A DNA stretch of 7,638 nt from Methanobrevibacter sp. (GCA_031261945.1 JAISIQ010000064.1:1-7638), one strand, 5' to 3'. Counted from the stretch's first letter, positions 1-6,519 are shown. Numbers and translations: made by a program. The notes: generated by a model from the sequence alone, not told the origin.

Positions 1-12
1 TAATTTAATTAA

Positions 13-876
13 TTAAAATATAAACATTATAAGTAATGAACCTGCAATTCCAATAATAGCTATTGATATTTGACTCATAACTGAATGATTTGGATTTAAA
101 ATTGGAGTTGTAGCACAAATAAATGCAGTTAAAACTGTAATAGCTACCATACCTATTAAATACCATAGTAAAGTTAAAGGTCCAAAGAATACAGTTAAAA
201 AGACCCAAAGTAACATATACCAAGCTATTGATTCAGAAAGCATCATATATCCCCTAAGTATGCCAAAGTGCTCTGTTTCAAATCCAGAGATAATATCTTT
301 TCCTTTAGTAATTGCAAATGGAGAATATGGAGATTTTGAAAGTAATAATATGAAAAACATTAATGCAGCAAGAGGAATTGAAAATATAAGAGGTCCATTA
401 CTAGATTGATAAGCTATTATTTCACCAAGATTCATGGTTCCAGTTTGGAAATATATAATAGCTAAAACCGCAAATAATGGTATTTCAGCTGCTGCTGAGA
501 AAACTGCTCTTACACAACTCATTTTACCATAAGGAGATCCTGAAGATGATCCTGCATTATGTTCAACAATTTTATAAACTGCATAAATTGCAAAGATAAT
601 AAGTAAGGAACCATATGTAATTGGTCCAACAATTATAGCAGTTATCCAAATAGCACAAAGCATACAAGCTATTGCTATATAAAAAGGCATAGCAGCTGTT
701 TTTGGAAATGAAGACTCTTTAAAGAAAAATTTAAGAGAATGTAAGAAATGTTGAATAATCGGAGGTCCTGGCCTAAGCTGTATCCTTGCCATAACTTTCC
801 TATGAAGTCCTAAAAGAAGACTTCCAACTAAGAAAGCTATTACAACATTTATTAGGATATTTGACATTAAATTCAT
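13..876 (-). CDS. ehaJ: Energy-converting hydrogenase A subunit J, NuoH-like membrane subunit
   Basis: This 287-residue polytopic membrane protein is the NuoH/HycD-type subunit that, in Group 4 [NiFe] hydrogenases and complex I, joins the soluble redox module to the ion-translocating arm. Visible family motifs are [13 protein letters not shown] at residues 26-38, SGSPYG at 112-117 and SAAAEIPL at 127-134. A charged loop near 191-206 ([15 protein letters not shown]) corresponds to the conserved acidic cytoplasmic loop of NuoH. About seven to eight hydrophobic segments are seen, and the length is typical of the Eha version. The start is the ATG at 876, preceded by AAAGTGAT; a second ATG three codons later (867) is possible. 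It lies 65 bases after ehaI and ends in TAA 12 bases from the window edge, so ehaK and the catalytic genes should follow outside the window. Family assignment is firm; the letter J rests on order and size. Confidence 0.93.
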   Translation of the reverse strand: MNLMSNILINVVIAFLVGSLLLGLHRKVMARIQLRPGPPIIQHFLHSLKFFFKESSFPKTAAMPFYIAIACMLCAIWITAIIVGPITYGSLLIIFAIYAVYKIVEHNAGSSSGSPYGKMSCVRAVFSAAAEIPLFAVLAIIYFQTGTMNLGEIIAYQSSNGPLIFSIPLAALMFFILLLSKSPYSPFAITKGKDIISGFETEHFGILRGYMMLSESIAWYMLLWVFLTVFFGPLTLLWYLIGMVAITVLTAFICATTPILNPNHSVMSQISIAIIGIAGSLLIMFIF

Positions 877-941
877 ATTATCACTTTAAAAGAGAAAATT
901 TACTTAAATATAAACTATACTTAGTATATGATATTCGTAAA

Positions 942-1157
942 TTAGTATCCAATAAATGGTTCTTCTCTTCTTTCCTCCACTTCTTCTTTTTTAGCTTTTG
1001 CCATAGTTATTAAACCTAATGAAAGAATAAAGATTGGTATAAATACAATAGCTATTCCATATACTATCCAGTCTACTGGAGAAAATATTAAACAATATAA
1101 TATAGATATTATTGATATTATCAGCAATAAATAGCTACTTATCATCAGTTTATTCAT
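942..1157 (-). CDS. ehaI: Energy-converting hydrogenase A subunit I (small membrane protein)
   Basis: A 71-residue protein with two predicted membrane helices (about residues 5-27 and 32-53) and a charged C-terminal tail, AKAKKEEVEERREEPFIGY, that should lie in the cytoplasm. Its position between the antiporter-like ehaH and the NuoH-like ehaJ, and its size, match EhaI, a small Eha membrane subunit with no assigned reaction. The start ATG is preceded by AAAGGTG (about 1164-1170) with normal spacing, so it is a real gene despite its length. It is separated from ehaH by an unusually long 237-base low-complexity gap and may therefore have its own promoter. Identification is by synteny and overall architecture rather than a diagnostic active-site motif. 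Confidence 0.85.
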   Translation of the reverse strand: MNKLMISSYLLLIISIISILYCLIFSPVDWIVYGIAIVFIPIFILSLGLITMAKAKKEEVEERREEPFIGY

Positions 1158-1176
1158 ATTTTACACCTTTATTTTC

Positions 1177-1213
1177 AATTTCATTAATAATTTCATTGAT
1201 AAATTTCATTAAT
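1177..1213 (-). repeat. Three 12-base direct repeats upstream of ehaI
   Basis: Three near-identical units, AATTTCATTRAT on the plus strand (ATYAATGAAATT on the coding strand), occur at 1177-1188, 1189-1200 and 1202-1213. The first two are exactly abutting and the third is one base away; the first and third are identical and the middle one differs by one base. They lie 7-14 bases upstream of the ehaI ribosome binding site. They could be a protein-binding iteron cluster, a leader element or simple slippage products; the sequence alone does not decide. Confidence 0.75.
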
Positions 1214-1344
1214 AAATATTAAAATTATATTAAATATGTATATTTTTTATATTTTTTGTAATTTTATTTCTATTATTAATTTTGTTGTTATTATTAATTT
1301 TATTTTTATTATTTTTATTTTATTATTTTTATTAATTTATTAAT

Positions 1345-1365
1345 TTATTATTATTATTATTATTA
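1345..1365. repeat. (TTA)7 microsatellite
   Basis: Seven perfect TTA units lie in the ehaH-ehaI gap, 30 bases beyond the ehaH stop codon. It is a simple-sequence repeat of the kind prone to length change by polymerase slippage. It is non-coding, so length change would only alter spacing or leader length. Confidence 0.9.
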
Positions 1366-1394
1366 GTTTATCATTAATTTTTATTAAATTAAAA

Positions 1395-2075
1395 TCATAT
1401 AACCTTTACAAGAATTAATAAAATTTCAATAGCTCTTATAATTACAAATAAAGAGCTTAAATGAATAATTAATATAAATGGAGAACCTGGAGTCCTAAAC
1501 ATTTCAGCTTTTGTAGCGAAAAACGGAGCTATTCCTGTTTCTCCTGCTACTCCTATCATTAATAAAATTGCTCCAAAAATCATCATTGGAGTTGCTGAAG
1601 CCATAGAAGCTATTTCAAATAAACTAAGAGTTCCAGTTGAAGCTAAAACAATAGCCGCTCCCCCAAATAAAGGAAGTGAGCATATCATAGCTATTATCCC
1701 ATATTGATAAGCTGCATCAAGAACATCAACTTGTTTAACAGCAGAAACAATACCTACATTAACAATACCAATTAAAGCTATAAATAATGTAAAATTAAAT
1801 AAATCTCCAGTAATCATAGCTCCTGCAGTAGCTAAACCACAAATAATAGCTAAGAATCTTCTTGCTTTAAACTCTTCTAATCCAACAGAAACTTTATGAT
1901 CTTTTAAAGTACCAAAACTTCCTTCAATTTGAGTTTCAGTTCTACTAATAGCTATTAAAAATGTGAATATAAGTACAACTACAAACATAAATAAGTGGAA
2001 TGGAGTTAAATATAATACAATATCCCCCAATGGTATTGTTCCAAGTAATTCCCCACCTAATGATGCTAAATCCAT
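1395..2075 (-). CDS. ehaH: Energy-converting hydrogenase A subunit H, short NuoL/M/N antiporter-like protein
   Basis: A 226-residue membrane protein equivalent to a shortened Mrp/complex I antiporter-like subunit (NuoL/M/N, HycC). The segment [38 protein letters not shown] (about 74-111) matches the family pattern of a helix pair followed by a polar DLFN turn. [23 protein letters not shown] (177-199) corresponds to the antiporter signature that carries the lysine on the broken helix region, here with K189. Full-length relatives are 450-500 residues; Eha is known for a short form, so this is the family length and not a truncation. It is expected to take part in ion translocation. The ATG at 2075 follows AAAGAGGATT and lies 54 bases after the ehaG stop; it ends in TGA before the long A/T-rich gap. 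Confidence 0.88.
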   Translation of the reverse strand: MDLASLGGELLGTIPLGDIVLYLTPFHLFMFVVVLIFTFLIAISRTETQIEGSFGTLKDHKVSVGLEEFKARRFLAIICGLATAGAMITGDLFNFTLFIALIGIVNVGIVSAVKQVDVLDAAYQYGIIAMICSLPLFGGAAIVLASTGTLSLFEIASMASATPMMIFGAILLMIGVAGETGIAPFFATKAEMFRTPGSPFILIIHLSSLFVIIRAIEILLILVKVI

Positions 2076-2129
2076 TTTAATCCTCTTTTTGTAAATTTAA
2101 ATTTAAGTAAATTATAGTAAAAATTATAG

Positions 2130-2798
2130 CTATTCTCTTTTAAACTCCTCTCTCATCATAGTACCAATTAAACCTAATTTTGAAGATACTTTTAGCACTA
2201 AGCCACATGCAGCCATAAATAAACTAAGTAACCAAAGTTCTGGAGCAATGAAAAGCAATACAAATCCAATAATCCAAATACACCAAGCTATTCCGGAAAT
2301 TCCACCAATTCCTTCGATTACAGCTATTGGCAATCCTCTTGATTTTCTTGATATAATATATAATAAGATTCCTGCACCAGCAACAGCACCACCAGTAAAA
2401 CCAGTTAAAAATGCACCAAAAGCTAAAAGAACAAGTGCTAAGAAATTAGGAGCTGTTTTCATAATCTCCATATCTAAAACCAATGGAAGTGGGAAAAGAG
2501 AAGTAGATTTATCAGATTTTCTCATTTCTCGTGAAATTAAAATTTCAGAAATAGCCATTATTTCAGCTAATTCTACTACTAAACCTGGAAGAATAAGAGC
2601 TTCAGCTAAATCTGTTCCAACAGCAGCTACAACGATGAGCATAGCTAAACCTACAATATCAGTAAGAATAAGAATATGAATATCTCTTTTTTCAATAGCT
2701 ATTCCTATTAAACCAATGAATGCTACAAGAATCCCTGCATATATTACAGGAATATACCAAGAAGCAAAAATAGCTGGAACAAATTCAGGAACTAACAT
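2130..2798 (-). CDS. ehaG: Energy-converting hydrogenase A subunit G (membrane protein with NuoK/MrpC-like segment)
   Basis: A 222-residue protein with about six hydrophobic segments. The helix region [16 protein letters not shown] (46-61) followed by [20 protein letters not shown] (66-85) resembles the NuoK/MrpC fold, in which buried glutamates sit in consecutive helices; here E76, E79 and E85 stand out. A conserved-looking polar loop, about residues 91-118, separates this from a C-terminal half rich in Gly and Ala. The role is inferred to be part of the ion-translocating membrane arm. The start ATG abuts the ehaF stop (TAAATG) and is preceded by AAGGAGG at 2810-2816. The stop TAG lies inside an ATAGCTAT palindrome copy. 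Identification rests on operon position, size and this segment. Confidence 0.86.
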   Translation of the reverse strand: MLVPEFVPAIFASWYIPVIYAGILVAFIGLIGIAIEKRDIHILILTDIVGLAMLIVVAAVGTDLAEALILPGLVVELAEIMAISEILISREMRKSDKSTSLFPLPLVLDMEIMKTAPNFLALVLLAFGAFLTGFTGGAVAGAGILLYIISRKSRGLPIAVIEGIGGISGIAWCIWIIGFVLLFIAPELWLLSLFMAACGLVLKVSSKLGLIGTMMREEFKRE

Positions 2799-3392
2799 TT
2801 AATCCTGTTCCTCCTTTATATTGCTATTTTGATTATTATAATAATAAGTTTTATTTTTATTTAAAGTAGGATCATAATAATCCTTTGATTTATCAGCAGC
2901 TGCTTCAGCTTCTCTTTTTTTTCTATTCATTGTGAAATTGACTCCAAGCCATGAAGCTATAACAAATGCCATCATGAGAATTGTAGATTCAAGTATTGTA
3001 TCAAATCCACGAGTATAATAAAGAATTTCATCAATTAGTCCTCCAGGAGAAGAATAGATAGATGTTCCAAAATATGGAGAAGTTGATGCGACCCAAATAG
3101 CTAATGGGGACATGTACGAATTTATCCAACCAAGGGACTTAGAATTTTCAGGATATTGTGCTCTTGTGATTCCTGGACTTTCTAATACCTCGCCTCCTCT
3201 TGCATAAGGCGCTGTTGAAATATTTTCTTCAACTTGTTCTTGAGGAACTGGTCTTGGATAAAGTTGATCAACATTTAAATCAAGTGGAATTAAAAAGCCG
3301 ATGAGAATTACTGCTCCTAAAACAATAGCAAATAGTTTCGGAATCCTATCAGGATTAGCTAAGCTATTCCAAAGCCGACCAATTCTACTCAT
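2799..3392 (-). CDS. ehaF: Energy-converting hydrogenase A subunit F (two-helix membrane protein, MbhE-like motif)
   Basis: A 197-residue protein with a short cytoplasmic N-terminus, helix 1 (about 18-36), an external domain of some 95 residues, helix 2 (about 135-153) and a polar tail. The motif [11 protein letters not shown] (127-137), just before helix 2, resembles the YRGFDTLGE motif of MbhE/MrpB-type subunits of Mrp-like antiporters and membrane-bound hydrogenases, which supports a place in the ion-translocating arm. The last 43 residues (155-197) are hydrophilic and rich in Lys, Glu, Tyr and Asn, with a low-complexity end (YYYNNQNSN) that looks lineage-specific. The ATG overlaps the ehaE stop (ATGA) and follows GGAGG at 3400-3404. 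The tail should be cytoplasmic given two helices; its function is unknown. Confidence 0.85.
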   Translation of the reverse strand: MSRIGRLWNSLANPDRIPKLFAIVLGAVILIGFLIPLDLNVDQLYPRPVPQEQVEENISTAPYARGGEVLESPGITRAQYPENSKSLGWINSYMSPLAIWVASTSPYFGTSIYSSPGGLIDEILYYTRGFDTILESTILMMAFVIASWLGVNFTMNRKKREAEAAADKSKDYYDPTLNKNKTYYYNNQNSNIKEEQD

Positions 3393-3658
3393 GGATACGC
3401 CTCCATTTCTTCTAATCGAGTAATAGCTCTAAGTAAAATTAAAGTAATGACTACAGTTGTAGCTACAAAAGTTAAAAGAGCTAATGTATGATTATAAGTA
3501 AGAAGAATTAAAGATACACCAATTGCAGCTACTTCAGTATTTAAAGTTCTTACAATAGGATCTTTAACACCAGGACCTGCAACAGTAGCTATACTTCCTA
3601 AAATTGCAAGAATAATACCTGAGTAAAGAAAAATATTTAAATCGAACAAATCAATCAT
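3389..3658 (-). CDS. ehaE: Energy-converting hydrogenase A subunit E (small membrane protein)
   Basis: A protein of 89 residues with three hydrophobic segments (about 9-28, 41-54 and 57-79) and a conserved-looking loop [20 protein letters not shown] (28-47). Its size and place fit EhaE, an Mrp-like small subunit of the Eha membrane arm. I start it at the ATG at 3658 rather than the longer in-frame ATG at 3703. The shorter start has GGTGA five bases upstream (3664-3668), gives only an 8-base overlap with ehaD, and brings the length to what I recall for the family; the longer form would add 15 polar residues encoded over the ehaD tail. The stop overlaps the ehaF start by four bases, implying translational coupling. 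Confidence 0.84.
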   Translation of the reverse strand: MIDLFDLNIFLYSGIILAILGSIATVAGPGVKDPIVRTLNTEVAAIGVSLILLTYNHTLALLTFVATTVVITLILLRAITRLEEMEAYP

Positions 3659-4022
3659 CTTTTTCACCCATTTGGTTAAATTGACTTTTTTTGGTATATC
3701 CAAGAGCCTGATTATCCAGATTATCCTGATTATCCATAGTATGAATATCCTGATTCATGTTTTCTTTATTTTTATGTCTAATTTCATTAATTTTGATTAT
3801 GGATAATAAAAATACAATCGTAGAAATAGGACCAAATAAGGCAATAGCTAAAGCAACATCTAAATATTTAAATGCAACAACAGCTAAAACAAATCCTGCT
3901 TCCATCACAGCAAACATTATAACTTTATCTATAGGTTTAACTAGCCAAATAATACCTAAAGCACCTATAAACATTAATATCAATGATATCGTTGTTATAT
4001 TAATAAAGTCCAATGGATTCAT
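3651..4022 (-). CDS. ehaD: Energy-converting hydrogenase A subunit D (MbhD-like) with repetitive polar tail
   Basis: A protein of 123 residues with three hydrophobic segments (about 9-27, 33-51 and 55-77). The stretch [23 protein letters not shown] (53-75) resembles the APDVAITEAxIGAG helix of MbhD and the MrpA C-terminus, including the buried acid after the loop (D55), and E41 lies within helix 2. This supports a role in the ion-translocating arm. After residue 80 comes a 44-residue hydrophilic tail containing DNQDNLDNQ, encoded by a perfect-phase 9-base repeat; family members I recall are about 95 residues, so the tail looks like an addition. The start is ATG 4022, with GGTGA five bases upstream; a longer reading would need a TTG at 4034. 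It is 33 bases after ehaC and overlaps ehaE by 8 bases. Confidence 0.83.
   Translation of the reverse strand: MNPLDFINITTISLILMFIGALGIIWLVKPIDKVIMFAVMEAGFVLAVVAFKYLDVALAIALFGPISTIVFLLSIIKINEIRHKNKENMNQDIHTMDNQDNLDNQALGYTKKSQFNQMGEKDD
3664..3668 (-). promoter_or_regulatory. Ribosome binding site of ehaE (decides start)
   Basis: GGTGA on the minus strand lies exactly five bases before the ATG at 3658, inside the end of ehaD. The same GGTGA plus five-base spacing precedes the ATG of ehaD. It selects the 89-residue EhaE over the 104-residue reading. Confidence 0.7.
3708..3734 (-). repeat. Three tandem 9-base repeats inside the ehaD tail
   Basis: GATAATCAG, GATAATCTG and GATAATCAG follow one another in frame at 3708-3734, encoding Asp-Asn-Gln, Asp-Asn-Leu, Asp-Asn-Gln. 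A partly similar stretch continues on the N-terminal side. A nine-base unit keeps the reading frame on expansion or contraction, so tail length may vary between strains. Confidence 0.85.
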
Positions 4023-4027
4023 CACAT

Positions 4028-4032
4028 TCACC
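4028..4032 (-). promoter_or_regulatory. Ribosome binding site of ehaD (decides start)
   Basis: GGTGA on the minus strand, five bases before the ATG at 4022, favours that ATG over the upstream in-frame TTG (4034) and GTG codons, which would overlap or precede the site. Confidence 0.65.
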
Positions 4033-4055
4033 AATTAGGTCATATATCATATATC

Positions 4056-4307
4056 TTATTCATTAAGTACAATTTCATTATCTAATCTATTTAAAGTATA
4101 AGCAATAGCATTAGAACCAATAGTAGAAGTAATAAAGAAAGTAGCAGCTATTATAAGACCAAAAGGACTATTAACATATAATGCAATTAATGCAGAAACT
4201 GCAAAATCAATTACATTAATATATAGCATTCTTTCAGCTCTATTCTTAGTTAAAAGAACTCTTAAAGCCATTATAATAATGATAATTCCAATAATTTCTT
4301 CTATCAT
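4056..4307 (-). CDS. ehaC: Energy-converting hydrogenase A subunit C (small membrane protein)
   Basis: An 83-residue protein with three predicted helices (about 4-20, 28-45 and 50-73). The loop LLTKNRAERMLYINVIDF (18-35) recalls the short MrpF/MrpG-type subunits, where a charged loop follows helix 1, so an Mrp-like structural or ion-path role in the Eha membrane arm is inferred. The length matches EhaC. The ATG at 4307 has only a weak upstream signal (GATGA, within a duplicated 11-base segment at 4308-4332). It follows a 121-base repeat-filled gap after ehaB and precedes ehaD by 33 bases. Assignment is by order, size and topology. Confidence 0.83.
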   Translation of the reverse strand: MIEEIIGIIIIIMALRVLLTKNRAERMLYINVIDFAVSALIALYVNSPFGLIIAATFFITSTIGSNAIAYTLNRLDNEIVLNE

Positions 4308-4332
4308 ATTCTCATCTACTAATTCTCATCTA
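4308..4332 (-). repeat. Duplicated 11-base segment directly upstream of ehaC
   Basis: TAGATGAGAAT (coding strand) occurs at 4308-4318, directly against the ehaC start codon, and again at 4322-4332, giving a 14-base period. Each copy contains GATGA, one mismatch from GGTGA, but the near copy is too close and the far one too distant to be an ideal ribosome binding site. Function is unknown. Confidence 0.75.
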
Positions 4333-4346
4333 TTATAGTAATACCA

Positions 4347-4395
4347 ATATTATTAATAATTAATACTCATATTATTAATATCAATATTATTAATA
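4347..4395. repeat. Three copies of ATATTATTAATA between ehaB and ehaC
   Basis: The 12-mer ATATTATTAATA occurs at 4347-4358, 4369-4380 and 4384-4395. It is close to self-complementary, so the tract could also form short hairpins. Given its A/T-only content it may be no more than low-complexity drift, but three exact copies in 49 bases are noticeable. Confidence 0.7.
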
Positions 4396-4402
4396 TTCAA
4401 TA

Positions 4403-4928
<526 letters not shown>

Positions 4929-4932
<4 letters not shown>

Positions 4933-5261
4933 TTATCTGCCTCCAAATTCTCCTCTTGAGTTTCAGGAGGTTTAGGAAATACATAATTAAATAAATATTT
5001 AACAAAAATTGCAGAAAAGATAGCTATTATAATAGCTAATGCTATTCCGTCCCAAATCCAATAAAAATTAAGTGCAAATAAAATAGCTAAAATTCCAATA
5101 GCTATTATTGGAGTTGGGAATAATGCACATACATCAAATGAAAATCTCTTTGGTTTAGGTGGAAGAAGAGGTAATCTCAATCCTAATGCTATTATTATTG
5201 AAATGACAATAGCTATTAAATAATTCATTAAGATATATGTTTCATTAACATGAATAATCAT
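4929..5261 (-). CDS. ehaA: Energy-converting hydrogenase A subunit A (first gene of the eha operon)
   Basis: A 110-residue protein with three hydrophobic segments (about 13-30, 49-67 and 71-95), a proline- and lysine-rich loop ([10 protein letters not shown], 31-40) and an acidic polar C-terminus. Size, topology and position immediately before ehaB fit EhaA, a small integral subunit of the Eha membrane arm. No Shine-Dalgarno-like sequence precedes the ATG at 5261, and a TATA-like element ends only about 20 bases upstream, which suggests a leaderless message. An in-frame ATG at 5228 (residue 12), just before the first hydrophobic segment, is an alternative start but also lacks an obvious binding site. 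It overlaps ehaB by four bases. Confidence 0.83.
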
Positions 5262-5274
5262 GATAAAACTTAGA

Positions 5275-5297
5275 ACAACAATATATATAAATGTTGT
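5275..5297 (-). promoter_or_regulatory. Candidate eha promoter: TATA box inside an inverted repeat
   Basis: On the minus strand TTTATATATAT (5291-5281) matches the archaeal TATA-box pattern used by methanogens. Its centre is about 25 bases from the ehaA ATG, so transcription would start at or next to that ATG. The box fills the 11-base spacer between perfect 6-base arms, ACAACA (5275-5280) and TGTTGT (5292-5297). A dyad across a TATA box is a plausible site for a repressor that blocks TBP, but this is inference from layout only. Confidence 0.5.
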
Positions 5298-5384
5298 GTC
5301 TTAAACTTGGATAAATAAAAATACAAAAGTAAAAAGAAGTAAAAAGAAGTGAAAATAATAATACAATACATATAGTTTAAAGCT

Positions 5385-5533
5385 ACTACTAAAATAGCTA
5401 TTATAATTATAACTAGAAAAAATAATAAAAATATTAATTCTAAAAGCAATATTAATAATAACACTACTATTAAAACAACAATTACAACTAAAAATAATAC
5501 TAATTCTAAAACAACTACTAAAATAGCTATTAT
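5385..5533. repeat. 20-base direct repeat containing the AATAGCTATT palindrome
   Basis: An exact 20-mer, ACTACTAAAATAGCTATTAT, occurs at 5385-5404 and 5514-5533, 129 bases apart. Each copy carries one of the two non-coding AATAGCTATT palindromes. A further short match, AATTCTAAAA, also appears twice between or beside them, suggesting that the spacer grew partly by duplication. Confidence 0.85.
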
Positions 5534-5569
5534 TATTAAAAATAATAGTAATAATATCAAGGATACCAA

Positions 5570-5647
5570 TAATACTAATACTACTACTATTAATACTAAT
5601 AATAAAAATAATACCGATAATAATAATGATAATACTAATAATATTAC
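5570..5647. repeat. Degenerate TAN triplet tract
   Basis: Read in phase from 5570, 23 of 26 consecutive plus-strand triplets have the form TAN (mostly TAA and TAC); the exceptions are AAA, CGA and TGA. On the minus strand this gives codons NTA (TTA, GTA, ATA), which is why the frame stays open. It looks like an old, diverged trinucleotide expansion. Confidence 0.8.
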
Positions 5648-5686
5648 AAATTATTAATAATAATTAATTTAATTCTCTAATTATAT

Positions 5687-5710
5687 TATAATTCTATTAT
5701 ATAATTCTAT
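5687..5710. repeat. 13-base tandem repeat at the 3' end of the ABC ATPase gene
   Basis: TATAATTCTATTA at 5687-5699 is followed directly by a second copy with one change from 5700 on; the second copy contains the TAG stop codon of the ATPase gene (5707-5709). This is probably a slippage duplication with no visible function. Confidence 0.7.
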
Positions 5711-6519
5711 GATTTTATATCAATATTATCATCAAGTAAAGAATTGTCAGTAGAATTAAGAATCTTACCATCAAGAACTTCGATAACTCGATCTGCCAAT
5801 TTAGCTACATTCATATCATGCGTAACCATTATTAAAGTTACATTTTTCTCTTTGTGTAATTTATTTAGCTGTTCGAGGATTTTTTTACTTGTTCTTGAAT
5901 CTAATGATCCTGTTGGTTCATCAGCTAGGATTATTGAAGGTTCATTTGCTAAAGCTCTTGCAATAGCTATTCTTTGTCTTTCCCCTCCAGATAATTTTGT
6001 TGGTTTATTATTTGATTTATCTTTTAATCCAACAATATCTAATAGTTCCAAAGCTAAGTCTCTTCTTTCTTTTCCAGATAATTTTCCTTCAAACATAGGT
6101 ATTTCTACATTTTCAACTACTGAAATATTAGGAATAAGATTATGAAGTTGGAAGATAAAACCTATTTTTTTTGATCTGAATTCATCAAGTTTCTTATTTT
6201 TAGTTAAATCATATCCTGCAACATTTATAATCCCACTATCAGCTATATCCAAAGCACCGAGCATATTAAGAAGTGTTGATTTTCCAGACCCTGATGGGCC
6301 AATAATTGATACAAATTCTCCTTCTTTAATTTCAAGATCTATTCCATTTAATGCTTTTATATGTCCCTTTTCATAGCTCTTCTTTAAATCTTTAATCTCA
6401 ACTATGTTTTTAGTTTCAGCTATATTTTTAGTTCGAGTTATAGTTTCAGCTATGTTTTCAGTTCCAGTTATATTTTTATCTTTATCTTTATTTACATCAT
6501 CTCTGTTTACATCAGCCAT
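5707..6519 (-). CDS. ABC transporter ATP-binding protein, MacB/LolD-type, with repetitive N-terminal extension
   Basis: A 270-residue ATPase that powers the FtsX-like permease encoded just upstream. All nucleotide-binding motifs are intact: Walker A GPSGSGKST (74-82), Q-loop Gln124, signature LSGGE (176-180), Walker B ILADE (197-201) followed by the D-loop SLD (205-207), and switch His234. The sequence GSLDSRT after Walker B and the core size fit the MacB/LolD/FtsE group, which moves substrates out of the membrane or across the envelope. Relatives usually start near residue 38 here; the first 37 residues are a polar extension with repeated NIAET/TKNIAET elements. A strong ribosome binding site (6524-6533) supports the long start. 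The substrate cannot be told. It is probably co-transcribed with the permease, 12 bases away. Confidence 0.93.
   Translation of the reverse strand: MADVNRDDVNKDKDKNITGTENIAETITRTKNIAETKNIVEIKDLKKSYEKGHIKALNGIDLEIKEGEFVSIIGPSGSGKSTLLNMLGALDIADSGIINVAGYDLTKNKKLDEFRSKKIGFIFQLHNLIPNISVVENVEIPMFEGKLSGKERRDLALELLDIVGLKDKSNNKPTKLSGGERQRIAIARALANEPSIILADEPTGSLDSRTSKKILEQLNKLHKEKNVTLIMVTHDMNVAKLADRVIEVLDGKILNSTDNSLLDDNIDIKS

Larger units (their letters stand above)
1158..1394. other. 237-base low-complexity gap between ehaH and ehaI
   Basis: No gene is seen here. The gap is almost pure A/T, with T-runs and TTA/ATT triplets on the plus strand, hence A-rich in the direction of eha transcription. It contains a perfect (TTA)7 run at 1345-1365 and, near ehaI, the three 12-base repeats at 1177-1213. 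I see no hairpin followed by a T-run on the minus strand, so there is no support for a terminator. TATA-like strings are present (for example around 1226-1236), but in such A/T-rich DNA they are not discriminating. An internal promoter for ehaI-J and the catalytic genes is possible but unproven. Confidence 0.6.
5262..5706. other. 445-base gene-free spacer between the ABC exporter and ehaA
   Basis: Apart from the candidate promoter next to ehaA, I find no gene, tRNA or structured RNA here. The plus strand is A-rich with very little G, and is built from degenerate triplets (AAT, ACT, TAA, TAC), a 20-base direct repeat, and a 13-base tandem repeat at the end of the ATPase gene. One minus-strand frame is stop-free from 5650 to 5270. 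It lacks an ATG and a ribosome binding site at its upstream end, and its product would be almost only Leu, Ile and Val, so I do not call it. No clear terminator for the ATPase gene is visible on the minus strand. Confidence 0.65.

Noticed and set aside
5..223. 72-codon minus-strand open frame
   Set aside because: It overlaps ehaJ in another frame; the EhaJ reading carries NuoH motifs and this one does not.
897..940. TATAC-TTA-GTATA hairpin in the ehaI-ehaJ gap as a terminator
   Set aside because: The stem is only five base pairs of mostly A/T with no following T-run on the minus strand, and ehaJ continues the operon.
1345..1365. CRISPR-like array, suggested by short repeats in this and other gaps
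   Set aside because: Repeats are simple triplets or 11-20-base units without uniform spacers of 30-40 bases; no cas genes are present.
2248..2679. 143-codon plus-strand open frame
   Set aside because: It lies antisense within ehaG, has no ribosome binding site or recognisable family, and its composition is what an antisense reading of a membrane gene gives.
3757..4038. 93-codon plus-strand open frame
   Set aside because: Antisense to ehaD, whose helices and operon context are clear; no independent coding evidence.
5270..5569. 99-residue minus-strand open frame of mostly Leu, Ile and Val
   Set aside because: It begins with TTG, not ATG, has no ribosome binding site, and is explained by degenerate triplet repeats; its end overlaps the ehaA promoter region. 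The openness of the frame is reported as a finding instead.
5640..5706. Transcription terminator after the ABC ATPase gene
   Set aside because: No oligo-T stretch or stable hairpin is visible on the minus strand; only A/T-rich repeats.
5744..6145. 133-codon plus-strand open frame
   Set aside because: Antisense to the ATPase core, which has all nucleotide-binding motifs.
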